DNA of 16,383 bases from JARKQH01 sp964631605 (GTDB lineage Bacteria > Verrucomicrobiota > Verrucomicrobiia > Limisphaerales > UBA8199), in NCBI GenBank assembly GCA_964631605.1, contig CAZVYG010000102.1:1-16383 (forward strand). The letters run 5' to 3'. Below, in pieces: positions 1-8,038 of the stretch. The notes beneath the pieces were generated by a model that did not search any database, was not told where the DNA came from, and saw only the letters and a program-made list of their open reading frames with translations. Made by a program: the position numbers and the translations under genes. Each line of letters begins with the position of its first letter. The first letter of the stretch is position 1.

Positions 1-1
1 T

Positions 2-511
2 TACGAGGGCGGCGTGCGGGTGCCCTTCATCCTGCGCTGGCCGGGCAGGATTCCGGCCGGTCGGGTGGACTCCCAATCCCTGGTGGCCGGTGTGGATTGG
101 TTGCCCACGGTTTGCCAGCTTGCCGGAATCCCAATTCCGGCCCATCACGCCCTCGATGGCGAGGATGTGAGTGACATCTTGCTGGGCCAGCCGCGCCCGC
201 GAAGGACGCCCCTCCTGTGGGAATGGCGCTTCCACGTTTTCGGCGAACCGTTCCACCGCAGCCCGATCCTGGCCATCCGCGAAGGCGACTGGAAGCTGCT
301 GCTCAACCCGGACCGCAGCCGGGTGGAACTCTACGACATTCCGCGCGATCCGACTGAGTTGAACAACCTGGCCAAACAGCATCCCAACACGGTGGCGACG
401 CTGGCCAAGCAGGTGCTCGACTGGCAGGCGACGCTGCCGAAGGGGCCGTTCGATTCAACCGCCGGCAAGCAAGATTATCCCTGGCCGGGTGCGGTGAAGC
501 GCGTGAATTAG
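2..511 (+). CDS. Sulfatase, C-terminal part (5' end outside window)
   Basis: This is the 3' end of a type I sulfatase (PF00884 family), an enzyme that hydrolyses sulfate esters; the catalytic N-terminal half lies upstream of the window. The frame is open from base 2 and begins with YEGGVRVPFILRWPGRIPAG, the strand after the catalytic core in this family. A V-DWLPT-CQLAG helix follows. The C-terminal subdomain has the usual REGDWKLLLNPD and ELYDIPRDPTELNNLA blocks. A GTG at base 14 is only an internal Val codon, not a start. The stop is TAG at 509-511, and the next sulfatase begins 18 bases later, so the two probably share a transcript. The FGly cysteine and metal ligands cannot be checked, so the substrate class is unknown. 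Confidence 0.9.
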   Translation, partial: YEGGVRVPFILRWPGRIPAGRVDSQSLVAGVDWLPTVCQLAGIPIPAHHALDGEDVSDILLGQPRPRRTPLLWEWRFHVFGEPFHRSPILAIREGDWKLLLNPDRSRVELYDIPRDPTELNNLAKQHPNTVATLAKQVLDWQATLPKGPFDSTAGKQDYPWPGAVKRVN

Positions 512-529
512 CTGCTGGTGCCAAGTTGA

Positions 530-2014
530 GTGAAACGACTATTCTTACTGCTCCTGCTGACCACGAGTGTCGCGCTGGCGGCCGGACGCAAGCCCAACAT
601 CCTCTTTTTCCTCGCAGACGATCTCGGCTACGGCGAGTTGAGCTGCTATGGCCAGCAAAAGTTCCGGACGCCGAACATTGACCGGCTGGCGGCGGAGGGC
701 ATGAAGTTCACGGCGCACTACTCGGGGAACAGCCTTTGCGCTCCATCCCGCTGTGTTCTCCTATCGGGCAAGCATCCCGGGCACGCCTACATCCGCGACA
801 ACCGCGGCGGTTTCAGCCGCGAGGACGAGGGCCAGGAGCCGGTCCCCCCCGGCGAGTTGCTCCTGCCGCTCACTTTAAAGAAACTGGGATATCAAGTCGG
901 GGGCTTCGGTAAGTGGGATCTTGGCCACGTCGGCACGAGCGGTGACCCTGCCCCTCAGGGTTTTGATGTGTTTTATGGGTACAAGTGCCACGCTTTCGCC
1001 CACAATTACTATCCACCGTACCTGTGGTCGAATGACACCCGCGTTCCCCTCAATAACCCCAGGTTCAGCGCGCATCAGAAATTGCCACCGGACGCCGACC
1101 GGAACTCCCCCGATTCCTATGCGCCCTTCAGCGGCGCAGATTACGCGCCGGATTTGATCAGCGAGCAGGCCCGGAAGTTCATCCGCGACAACCGGGACCG
1201 GCCCTTCTTTCTCTACTATCCGACTCCCGTTCCGCATGTCGCGCTCCAAGTGCCGGAGGATTCGCTCAAGGAGTTCGAAGGCAAGCTTTCTGACAAGCCA
1301 TACGACGGCAGCCGCAGCTATTTGCCCCACCGCACGCCGCGCGCCGCCTACGCCGCCATGATCACGCGGATGGACCGCGAAGTGGGCCGGATCGTCCGCC
1401 TGGTGCAGGAGCTGGGGCTTGACGAGAACACCATTTTCATCTTCACCAGCGATAACGGCCCGGCTTACAACGGCGCCGGGGGCACGGACACCGAGTTCTT
1501 CAACAGCACGGCCGGATTCCGGGGGCGCAAAGGGTTCTATTATGAAGGCGGCTTCCGCGTGCCCTGCCTCGTGCGGTGGAAGGGGAAGATCCCGCCCGGT
1601 AGCACCAGCGACCGGGTCACAGGCTTCGAGGACTGGTTGCCAACGTTGTTGGAGCTGGCGGGCGCTGGCGGCGCCACGCCCCGGAGCGCGGACGGTATCA
1701 GCTTTGCCCCAACGCTGCTGGGTCGAAAACAACCGGAGCGCCCCTTCCTCTATCGCGAGACGCCCGTCTATGGCGGCCAGCAATGTGTGCGCGTGGGTGA
1801 TTGGAAACTGGTGCGGAAAAACCTCAACGCCGGCCCGCAAGACTCGCAGCCGCCAGTCACCGAGCTCTACCACCTAGCCAACGATCCCCGCGAAACCACG
1901 GACGTCGCGGGCCAGCATCCGGATGTTGTCAGGAGGCTCTTGAGACTCGGCAAGTCGCAACACATGAAATCAGCCCTTTGGCCCGTGAGAGGCCTGGATG
2001 TTGCCAATGACTGA
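530..2014 (+). CDS. Secreted type I sulfatase (arylsulfatase A-like)
   Basis: A complete sulfatase of 494 residues, a normal length, predicted to hydrolyse sulfate esters on a carbohydrate outside the cytoplasm. It starts at GTG 530 with a textbook signal peptide (MKRLFLLLLL, cleavage near residue 18-19) followed directly by KPNILFFLADDLGYG, where Asp30 and Asp31 are metal ligands. The maturation site CAPSR is at residues 70-74, so Cys70 should become formylglycine. GKWDLGH is at 127-133, and TSDNG at 306-310 supplies the Asp308/Asn309 metal ligands. RGRKG at 331-335 gives the conserved Lys, and the C-terminal RVGDWKLVRK and ELYHLANDPRETTDVA blocks follow. The FYGYKCHAFAHNYYPPYLW segment (148-166) resembles arylsulfatase A/GALNS-type enzymes. 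No Shine-Dalgarno is seen. All expected active-site positions are present. A formylglycine-generating enzyme must be encoded elsewhere. Confidence 0.95.
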   Translation: MKRLFLLLLLTTSVALAAGRKPNILFFLADDLGYGELSCYGQQKFRTPNIDRLAAEGMKFTAHYSGNSLCAPSRCVLLSGKHPGHAYIRDNRGGFSREDEGQEPVPPGELLLPLTLKKLGYQVGGFGKWDLGHVGTSGDPAPQGFDVFYGYKCHAFAHNYYPPYLWSNDTRVPLNNPRFSAHQKLPPDADRNSPDSYAPFSGADYAPDLISEQARKFIRDNRDRPFFLYYPTPVPHVALQVPEDSLKEFEGKLSDKPYDGSRSYLPHRTPRAAYAAMITRMDREVGRIVRLVQELGLDENTIFIFTSDNGPAYNGAGGTDTEFFNSTAGFRGRKGFYYEGGFRVPCLVRWKGKIPPGSTSDRVTGFEDWLPTLLELAGAGGATPRSADGISFAPTLLGRKQPERPFLYRETPVYGGQQCVRVGDWKLVRKNLNAGPQDSQPPVTELYHLANDPRETTDVAGQHPDVVRRLLRLGKSQHMKSALWPVRGLDVAND

Positions 2015-2136
2015 CGAAACCAGCACAATCAACAACAACAACGAAAGTGCCGTTGAAGCCCAGCATGTTAGCCCTCGCGAGCATTAGCGCGCACGCTCAT
2101 CCAATTCCTTGGACGTGGGAGAACATTGGCCACCAC

Positions 2137-3645
2137 ATGGTCCGCAACAACATCGAAAGCAAAGGGTCAGCTCGCTTAACAAAAGCCACCGCCCTCGGGG
2201 TGTGCGGCATCGCGATGGTTTTGTTGCCGCAGACGATTTATTGCGCGGACGGGGCTTCCCCACCGCGAGCCGCCAGTCCGCGAGGTGTTGAAGTGGATTT
2301 CTCGAAGCCCATCGGCACCATTCGTCCGCTGCACGGCGTAAACTGCGGCCCGATCGCCGAGGGGTTCACCCTCGACCTGTCGCGCTACTTCCGCGCCCTG
2401 CAGATTCCTTATGTCCGGTTGCACTCGCCGAACTTCCCCGGCATTGATTGCGTCCATATCGAGCACGTTTTTCCCGACATGACGACTGATCCGGACAACC
2501 CGGCCAATTACAGTTTCCGGCGAACCGACGATTACGTTGCGGCGGTCCTGGCCGTTGGCGCAAAGCCGATCTACTGCCTCGGCCCCGGCAATGACAAGCA
2601 TGTCCTCGCCAGCGATTTTCGGAAGCTCAACACCCCGCCGTCCGATCCGCAGAAGTGGGCGCGCATCTGCGTGAACATCGTCCGGCATTACAACGAGGGC
2701 TGGGCCAATGGTTTTCGCCACAATATCCAATACTGGGAAATCTGGAACGAGCCGGATGCGACCAACTTCTGGTCTGGAACCCTGGAGCAATACGTGGATT
2801 TGTACGCCACGGTGGCCACCACGCTGAAACGGCATGACCCCAGCCTGAAAGTGGGTGGGCCCGCCATTTCCCACGATTTCAAATTTCTGGAGCGCTTTCT
2901 CGCCCTGTGCCAGAGACGCAGCCTGCCATTGGATTTCTGCTCCTGGCACTGTTACACCGAACGCCCGGACACGGTGCTGAAGAAAGCGCGGGAGGTCCAA
3001 CGTCTCCTCGATCGGCATGGCTTCACGAAAACAGAAAATCAACTCAACGAGTGGAGTCCCTGCCCGCGACCCTTCCAGGAGATGCGGCGCGACCCGTTCA
3101 TCGCCCGCGATTTCTTCGAGCGCGCCGGCAGCAGCGAGGGCGGCGCTTTTGATGCCTCCGTCCTCTGTCTTCTCCAGGATAGTTCGGTAAACGTCGCCAC
3201 GTTCTACTCCGGCGACACCCTGCGCTGGGGATTCATTGACCGCAACGGCGCGCCGAAAACCTCCTACTTTGCCTTTCTGGCCTTTCGCCGGATGCTCGAC
3301 ACCCCGCGCCGCGTAGTCGCAGAGGAAAATGATCCGGAAAGCGGATTCGCGGTCCTGGCAGGATTGTCCGAAGACAAATCCAAGGCGCAAATCCTAATCA
3401 GCAATCACCGGCTCAACTGCAAAGGGTATGAGATTCGCGTTCATGGCCTGCCGTGGCAGGATGCCACGACCTGCACCCGCTATGTCGTGGATCAACATAC
3501 CGACCTCAACCGCTATGACCTGGCGCCTGCTGCCACGAATCGGTTTCCCGCGGGTGATTCACTCCGGCTCACCATGCCGGCCACGGCCTCCTCTGTATTC
3601 CTGCTGGAACTGACCCGCGTGCCCGGCAGCAAACCGACGAAATGA
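2137..3645 (+). CDS. Secreted GH39-like glycoside hydrolase (beta-xylosidase/iduronidase type)
   Basis: Predicted retaining glycosidase with a TIM barrel, resembling GH39 (beta-xylosidases, alpha-L-iduronidases). I chose ATG 2137, giving 502 residues. It places a signal peptide at the N-terminus, with a basic stretch and then the hydrophobic ALGVCGIAMVLLPQTIYCA, cleaved near residue 37. The frame stays open up to GTG 2047, but that adds 30 residues in front. The acid/base Glu is in YWEIWNEPD (Glu205) and the nucleophile candidate is in QLNEWSP (Glu305), both with the sequence context expected of clan GH-A. SWHCYTE (269-275) and the WGFIDRNGAPKTSYFAF segment (about 364-380) match the later barrel strands. 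A C-terminal beta-sandwich of about 110 residues follows. It lies between a sulfatase and a glucuronidase-like protein, consistent with acting on a sulfated, uronate- or xylose-bearing glycan. The exact sugar specificity cannot be read from sequence. Confidence 0.85.
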   Translation: MVRNNIESKGSARLTKATALGVCGIAMVLLPQTIYCADGASPPRAASPRGVEVDFSKPIGTIRPLHGVNCGPIAEGFTLDLSRYFRALQIPYVRLHSPNFPGIDCVHIEHVFPDMTTDPDNPANYSFRRTDDYVAAVLAVGAKPIYCLGPGNDKHVLASDFRKLNTPPSDPQKWARICVNIVRHYNEGWANGFRHNIQYWEIWNEPDATNFWSGTLEQYVDLYATVATTLKRHDPSLKVGGPAISHDFKFLERFLALCQRRSLPLDFCSWHCYTERPDTVLKKAREVQRLLDRHGFTKTENQLNEWSPCPRPFQEMRRDPFIARDFFERAGSSEGGAFDASVLCLLQDSSVNVATFYSGDTLRWGFIDRNGAPKTSYFAFLAFRRMLDTPRRVVAEENDPESGFAVLAGLSEDKSKAQILISNHRLNCKGYEIRVHGLPWQDATTCTRYVVDQHTDLNRYDLAPAATNRFPAGDSLRLTMPATASSVFLLELTRVPGSKPTK

Positions 3646-3697
3646 CTCGACTCAAAATGTGAAAGCTCAATCTGATGGCACCAAAAGTGCGTTAGCG

Positions 3698-6208
3698 ATG
3701 GAGGCACCGTGCAAACCCACGCTGGTGACGCCTTGGATAGTTATTCTGCGTGGCGTCTTCCTTTCCTTTATCGGGCTTCTGGGAGTGGGCAAATCCGAAG
3801 CCGCCAACACTGGCGGCGTGATTATTTGTCGGAGCGACGCTCCTGCCAATGTGAGGCTGGCCGCCAGGGAGGTGCGGCGGTATATCTATCTGCGCACTGA
3901 CCAACTCCTGCCGATTGTGGCTGCACCGCGCGGAGGCACGCAAATCAAGCTTCGGATCGATTCATCACTCGCAGAACAGGAATACAGACTGAAAACGGAC
4001 GGGCCGGTCCTGACGATCGCCAGCGGGAGCGACGTCGGCGTGCTTTACGGCGCCTACGCCTTTGCCGAAAAGCTCGGGGTGCGGTTCTATCTCCATGGCG
4101 ACACAATCCCGGATGAGAAGATCCCCTTTGTGCTGCCGGAGTTGGATGAAACGCGCAGGCCTTCGTTTGCCTTGCGCGGCCTGCTCCCCTTTCACGATTT
4201 CCCCGAGGGACCTGATTGGTGGACGCGCGAGGACTGGCTGGCGTATGTCGCACAAGCCGCAAAGCTGCGGATGAACTTCATCGGTCTTCACACGTACCCA
4301 TTTGGCAATAAGGACTTGGGACCGGAACCGACCGTTTGGATTGGTGTGCCGCAGGATGTGAACGAGGACGGCACGGTCAAGGTCAGCGATTATGCTTCAT
4401 GGTACACGACCGCTAAGCACCAACCCTACGGCTGTTACGCCCCGGCGAAAACCAGCAGCTACAGCTTCGGCGGCGCCAGCGTGTTTCCCTCGGATGATTT
4501 TGGGCCCGAGGTGAACGGGCCGGAGGATTATCCATTTCCGAAAACTCCGGCGGCCAACGTGGCCTTGATCAACCGCACCGGCGCGTTCTTGCGTGAGGTC
4601 TTTGCCGCGGCGCATCGGCGTGGAATCAAGACCTGTGTGGGCACGGAATCACCGCTGGATGTTCCGGATGGGGTGAAAGCGCGGCTCAAGGAGTTGGGAT
4701 TGCGGCCCGACGATCCCGCGACCATCCGAAAGGTTTACGAGGGCGTGTTCCTCCGCATCTCGCGGGCGTACCCCGTGGACTGGTATTGGCTCTGGACGCC
4801 CGAGGGATGGACTTGGGAGGCGGTAAGTGAGGCCCAGGTAACGGCCGCCACCAATGACCTGCTTGCTGCCCATGGGGCGCTGAAAAGCCTCGGCATGCCC
4901 TTCCATCTCGCCACCTGCGGCTGGGTGCTCGGCCCGCAACAGGATCGCTCGTTGTTCGACAAGATTTTGCCCAAAGATGTCGCGCTCAGTTGCATCAACC
5001 GGGAAGTCGGCAAGGCCCCTGTGGACGCGGGTTTCGCCGCCGTGAGCGGGCGGGGCAAGTGGGCGATTCCGTGGCTGGAGGACGATCCGGGCATGACTTC
5101 GCCGCAATTGTGGGCCGGGCGCATGCGCAAAGACGCCGCTGATGCGCTCCGTTATGGTTGCGACGGATTAATGGGATTGCACTGGCGCACGCGCATTCTG
5201 GCTCTGAATGTCGCCGCGCTGGCGACCGCTGCATGGGACCAGAATGGAACGAACACGCCTGCTGCCACTCAGAGCCAAACCAACAACTCACGCTTCCTTC
5301 CCGTGGACGATTTCTATTCCGACTGGGCACGGGCGGAGTTTGGCGCGGCCGTCGCCCAACCGGTCGCGGCGATCTTCACCCGGCTCGACGGTCGTTTGCC
5401 GCGGGCCAGTGACTGGGTCCGGGGGCCGGGGGTTGTGGTGGTGAACCGGAAGCCTTGGACCGAAATCGCACCCGAGCATGCGTTTGTGGAGGAGCTGGCC
5501 GCGTTGCGCCCGCAGGTCAAGGGAGCCGGCAATCTGGAGCGATTCGACTGGTGGCTGAACACGATGCGCTACAATCGGGCGATGGCCCGGCTGGGTTGCG
5601 CCCGGGGCGCTCTCGACATTCTGCTGGAGAAAATCAACCAAGAACCAGATGCCACGGAACGGCGGCGGCTCGCGCGTGAAGAGGCGTTGCCCCGGCGCCG
5701 CGAGTTGGTCCCGTTGCTGGCGGAAATGTATGCGTATCTCCTTGCCACACTGCACAACGCCAGCGAACTGGGCACACTGTGCAACCTCGAGCAACAATCC
5801 ATGTTGCGCACCAAACTGATCACCGCTCATGACGCGCAACTCGAGGAATGGCTGGGCGCCCCTTTGCCGGCCGATGCGCACCCCTGGCCGGACTACCGCG
5901 GCCCCGCCCGCCTTGTCGTGTTGACCGCTCGCGGTCTGCAACGCGCCGGCGAGTCGTTGCCTTTGCGCATCGTGGCGCTGGACCGGCAACCGATGAAGAA
6001 GATTTCCGCCCACATCCGGCCGCTGGGTGAAGGCAACTGGAAAACGATCCAGGTTAAGCACCTGGCCCGCGCCGTTTATGAAGCCAGGTTGCCGGCCGCC
6101 AGAAGGGACTTCGAGTATCACCTCACCGCCGAAACAGCCGGAGGCCAAAAACTGATCTGGCCGGCCACCGCGCCGGCAATGAACCAAACAGTTGTTGTTG
6201 CCGATTAG
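3698..6208 (+). CDS. Large secreted protein with alpha-glucuronidase/GH20b-like N-domain; putative glycoside hydrolase
   Basis: An 836-residue secreted protein, probably a glycosidase of an uncharacterised family. ATG 3698 gives a signal peptide with hydrophobic core WIVILRGVFLSFIGLLGVG; a GTG at 3659 would extend it by 13 residues. The N-domain (about 40-125) has the VIICRSDAPANVRLAAREVRRY and SDVGVLYGAYAFAEKLGVRFY blocks. These resemble the small alpha/beta domain that precedes the barrel in GH67 alpha-glucuronidases and GH20/GH84 enzymes. A probable TIM barrel follows (about 140-500). Acidic active-site candidates are Glu317 (GTESP), Glu369 (WTPEGW) and Glu461 (WLEDDPGM). Next come an alpha-helical region (about 560-730) and a beta-rich tail carrying PARLVVLTARGL and HIRPLGEGNWK. 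I do not recognise a named family over the whole length. Its neighbours, GH39 upstream and oxidoreductase downstream, support a role in glycan breakdown. Confidence 0.8.
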   Translation: MEAPCKPTLVTPWIVILRGVFLSFIGLLGVGKSEAANTGGVIICRSDAPANVRLAAREVRRYIYLRTDQLLPIVAAPRGGTQIKLRIDSSLAEQEYRLKTDGPVLTIASGSDVGVLYGAYAFAEKLGVRFYLHGDTIPDEKIPFVLPELDETRRPSFALRGLLPFHDFPEGPDWWTREDWLAYVAQAAKLRMNFIGLHTYPFGNKDLGPEPTVWIGVPQDVNEDGTVKVSDYASWYTTAKHQPYGCYAPAKTSSYSFGGASVFPSDDFGPEVNGPEDYPFPKTPAANVALINRTGAFLREVFAAAHRRGIKTCVGTESPLDVPDGVKARLKELGLRPDDPATIRKVYEGVFLRISRAYPVDWYWLWTPEGWTWEAVSEAQVTAATNDLLAAHGALKSLGMPFHLATCGWVLGPQQDRSLFDKILPKDVALSCINREVGKAPVDAGFAAVSGRGKWAIPWLEDDPGMTSPQLWAGRMRKDAADALRYGCDGLMGLHWRTRILALNVAALATAAWDQNGTNTPAATQSQTNNSRFLPVDDFYSDWARAEFGAAVAQPVAAIFTRLDGRLPRASDWVRGPGVVVVNRKPWTEIAPEHAFVEELAALRPQVKGAGNLERFDWWLNTMRYNRAMARLGCARGALDILLEKINQEPDATERRRLAREEALPRRRELVPLLAEMYAYLLATLHNASELGTLCNLEQQSMLRTKLITAHDAQLEEWLGAPLPADAHPWPDYRGPARLVVLTARGLQRAGESLPLRIVALDRQPMKKISAHIRPLGEGNWKTIQVKHLARAVYEARLPAARRDFEYHLTAETAGGQKLIWPATAPAMNQTVVVAD

Positions 6209-6219
6209 ACTGGTCAAAG

Positions 6220-6258
6220 GATACCCCCGATAAGCGCCATCCCCCAAAGATGGGTATC
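6220..6258 (+). other. Inverted repeat in the 6209-6382 intergenic stretch
   Basis: GATACCC at 6220-6226 pairs perfectly with GGGTATC at 6252-6258. A competing small stem, CCATC/GATGG, lies inside it at about 6237-6253. No T-run follows, so a classical intrinsic terminator is unlikely. It sits just after the stop of the 836-residue protein and could be a 3' processing hairpin or chance. Confidence 0.2.
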
Positions 6259-6382
6259 GCCGCCGTTCGTTCCAAACCGTAGGTTTTGCTGCGTGAACAC
6301 TTCAACACCGCCAACTCGCCCCCGACAACGGGCCGTTGTTCAGCCGCGGTCGGACCACCAACAGGAGCCTTCTGTGGGAACC

Positions 6383-7624
6383 ATGGCCGACGGTTCGCCC
6401 TCCGGCATCACTCGCCGCCACTTCCTCCACCACACGCTGGCTGCCACCGCGGGGATCGCTTCGCTCAATGTCCTGACCTCCGCGGCGGCAGAGCGCCAAG
6501 CAGCCGCGCCCAGGCAGTTTCCGCGAAAAATCAGGCTGGGCGTGATTGGCTGCGGCGGCCGCGGCGCCTGGATCGCCAAATTCTTCAAACAGCACGGCGG
6601 CTACGAAATCCACGCGCTGGCCGACTACTTTCCAGACGTTGTGAAGGCTGCCGGCGAGACACTGGGAGTGGAGCCCAGCCGCCGGTTTTCCACCCTGTCG
6701 GGCTACAAACGTGTCCTCGAGAGCGGCATTGAAGCCGTTGCGCTTGAAACACCGCCTTACTTCTTTCCCGAACACGCGAAAGCTGCAGTTGCCGCCGGGC
6801 TGCACGTCTTTATGGCCAAGCCGGTCGCCGTGGACGTTCCCGGCTGTCTGCAAATCGAAGCCGCTGCACGGGAAGCTGCGCGCAAACGCCGCTGTTTCTT
6901 CGTGGATTACCAGCTTCCCACCGAACCGGCCAACCAGGAGGTCAAAAAGCGCCTCAGCTCGGAGGGATTCGGGAAGATTGCCCGCATTTCGACGACCGGC
7001 ATCTGCGCCGGCTTTCCCGACCCACCGAGGACTGCGACGATCGAAAGCCGGCTCACCAAACTGATCTGGGTCAACGATATCGCCCTGGGCTGTGATTATC
7101 TCGGCAATTTCGACATTCACGCAATTGACGCCGCCCTGTGGCTGTTGGGTGAACGGCCCATTGCGGCCACCGGCTTCTCGCGCGTCGCCCGCCCGAATCC
7201 GCACGGCGACGGCCACGATGTCTGCTCGTTGCTCTTCGAATACCCGAGCGGCATCGTGCATGATCACTTCGGCCAGGGACTCGCCAACTTCTGCGCCAAT
7301 GACCTGAGCTGCCGCATCCATGGGCCGACGGGCAATGGGCGGGTGGCCTACACGGGCAAAGTGCATTTCCGCGGCTCGGACGACGTCTTCAACGCCGAGG
7401 TGGGGAACGTTTACGATGACGGCGTCGTGCGCAACATCGCCGGTTTCTATCAGGACGTGGTTCAGGAGCGCGCGGCCAATGATACCGTTCGCCGCTCGGT
7501 GGATGGAGCCCTAGCCTGCATCCTCGGTCGTGAAGCCGCCGAGCGCGGCCAGCGGTTAACGATGGAGCAGGTCTTGAAGGAAAACCGGCGGCTTGAGGTG
7601 GACGTCAACGGGTTGAAAAGGTGA
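6383..7624 (+). CDS. Tat-exported Gfo/Idh/MocA family oxidoreductase
   Basis: A 413-residue NAD(P)-dependent sugar or polyol oxidoreductase. ATG 6383 is preferred over GTG 6293 because it puts the twin-arginine motif (TRRHFL, residues 10-15) at the normal distance from the N-terminus. The hydrophobic stretch LAATAGIASLNVL and an AAA cleavage region follow, so it should be exported folded with its cofactor. The Rossmann motif GVIGCGGRG is at 53-61. The usual EKP catalytic motif appears as M-AKP (Lys146), a change I know from secreted planctomycete/verrucomicrobial members; the Lys is kept. The NFDIHAIDAALW segment (about 249-260) carries the Asp/His pair of the C-terminal domain. It ends with the REAAERGQRLTMEQVL helix. 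Such genes often lie with sulfatases and glycosidases, and may oxidise or epimerise sugars or assist NAD-dependent glycoside cleavage. The substrate is unknown. Confidence 0.9.
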   Translation: MADGSPSGITRRHFLHHTLAATAGIASLNVLTSAAAERQAAAPRQFPRKIRLGVIGCGGRGAWIAKFFKQHGGYEIHALADYFPDVVKAAGETLGVEPSRRFSTLSGYKRVLESGIEAVALETPPYFFPEHAKAAVAAGLHVFMAKPVAVDVPGCLQIEAAAREAARKRRCFFVDYQLPTEPANQEVKKRLSSEGFGKIARISTTGICAGFPDPPRTATIESRLTKLIWVNDIALGCDYLGNFDIHAIDAALWLLGERPIAATGFSRVARPNPHGDGHDVCSLLFEYPSGIVHDHFGQGLANFCANDLSCRIHGPTGNGRVAYTGKVHFRGSDDVFNAEVGNVYDDGVVRNIAGFYQDVVQERAANDTVRRSVDGALACILGREAAERGQRLTMEQVLKENRRLEVDVNGLKR

Positions 7625-7675
7625 AGTGCTGGCATGGCTGATTGTTTCCCCTCTCGTATCGCGCCCGGCCGCAGA

Positions 7676-7941
7676 ATGAGAACTGTTGTAGGTTTCTGGC
7701 TTGGGGTGGTTGTCCTGGTCGCCCCGCCCGCGGGCGCTTTCGCCGGGTTCATAGCGCCTCCGCCGCAATTGCAGGGGTCGGTCTGGAATTTCGGCGACGC
7801 AAGCGACGACCTGTCCTGCTGGACCACAGCGCAGGCCGCTGCCTTGCACTACTGTTCGGGAAAACCCTCTTTCCCGCCCATGAGCTGAAACCGGTCAAAG
7901 GCAAAGACGAAAAGGACGCTGAGATATTTGAGCCCGGCTAG
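7676..7941 (+). pseudogene. Remnant of a small secreted protein, apparently frameshifted
   Basis: ATG 7676 opens a 70-residue frame with a good signal peptide (MRTVVGFWLGVVVLVAPPAGAF, cleaved near AFA), then IAPPPQLQG and WNFGDASDDLSCWTTAQAAALH. From about 7850 this frame degrades to a short tail ending in TGA at 7888. In the -1 frame, protein-like sequence begins at about the same place (LLFGKTLFPAHELKPVKG, then KDAEIFEPG) and runs to TAG at 7941. One indel near 7845-7860 would join the two. I do not recognise the family. It could be a decayed gene, a sequencing error at a poor contig end (the N gap is 88 bases away), or a real short protein ending at 7888. It sits between the oxidoreductase and the third sulfatase. 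Confidence 0.35.
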
Positions 7942-7993
7942 AAGGAGGCCGCCTCGCTCACCTGAAGTCCTGTCTGTCGCGCGGGAGCTAAAT

Positions 7994-7999
7994 AGGGGA
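7994..7999 (+). promoter_or_regulatory. Probable ribosome binding site before the gapped sulfatase
   Basis: AGGGGA lies 8 bases before ATG 8008. ATGs at 8002, 8008 and 8014 are in one frame and reach the N gap without a stop. This supports translation starting just before the gap. Confidence 0.4.
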
Positions 8000-8028
8000 C
8001 AATGTTTATGGTCATGAAACGAGAGATA

Positions 8029-8038
8029 NNNNNNNNNN
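8029..8038. other. Assembly gap (10 N)
   Basis: Ten undetermined bases fall at the start of the third sulfatase. The upstream ATGs (8002, 8008, 8014) and the downstream sulfatase frame (from 8039) are in register only if the true gap is a multiple of three, so 10 is most likely a placeholder length. Confidence 0.95.

Noticed and set aside
875..1873. Minus-strand open frame of 332 codons opposite the complete sulfatase
   Set aside because: Antisense shadow; no signal peptide, motif or ribosome binding site, and the plus strand is well-conserved sulfatase.
2025..2044. Short CAA-type repeat upstream of the GH39-like gene
   Set aside because: Only about four units; too short to be treated as a functional repeat or phase-variable tract.
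2176..3390. Minus-strand open frame of 404 codons opposite the GH39-like gene
   Set aside because: Antisense shadow of a gene with both catalytic Glu motifs; no recognisable family on the minus strand.
6220..6258. Inverted repeat as a terminator for the upstream cluster
   Set aside because: The stem is 7 bp with a 25-base loop and has no following T-run; kept only as a low-confidence inverted repeat.
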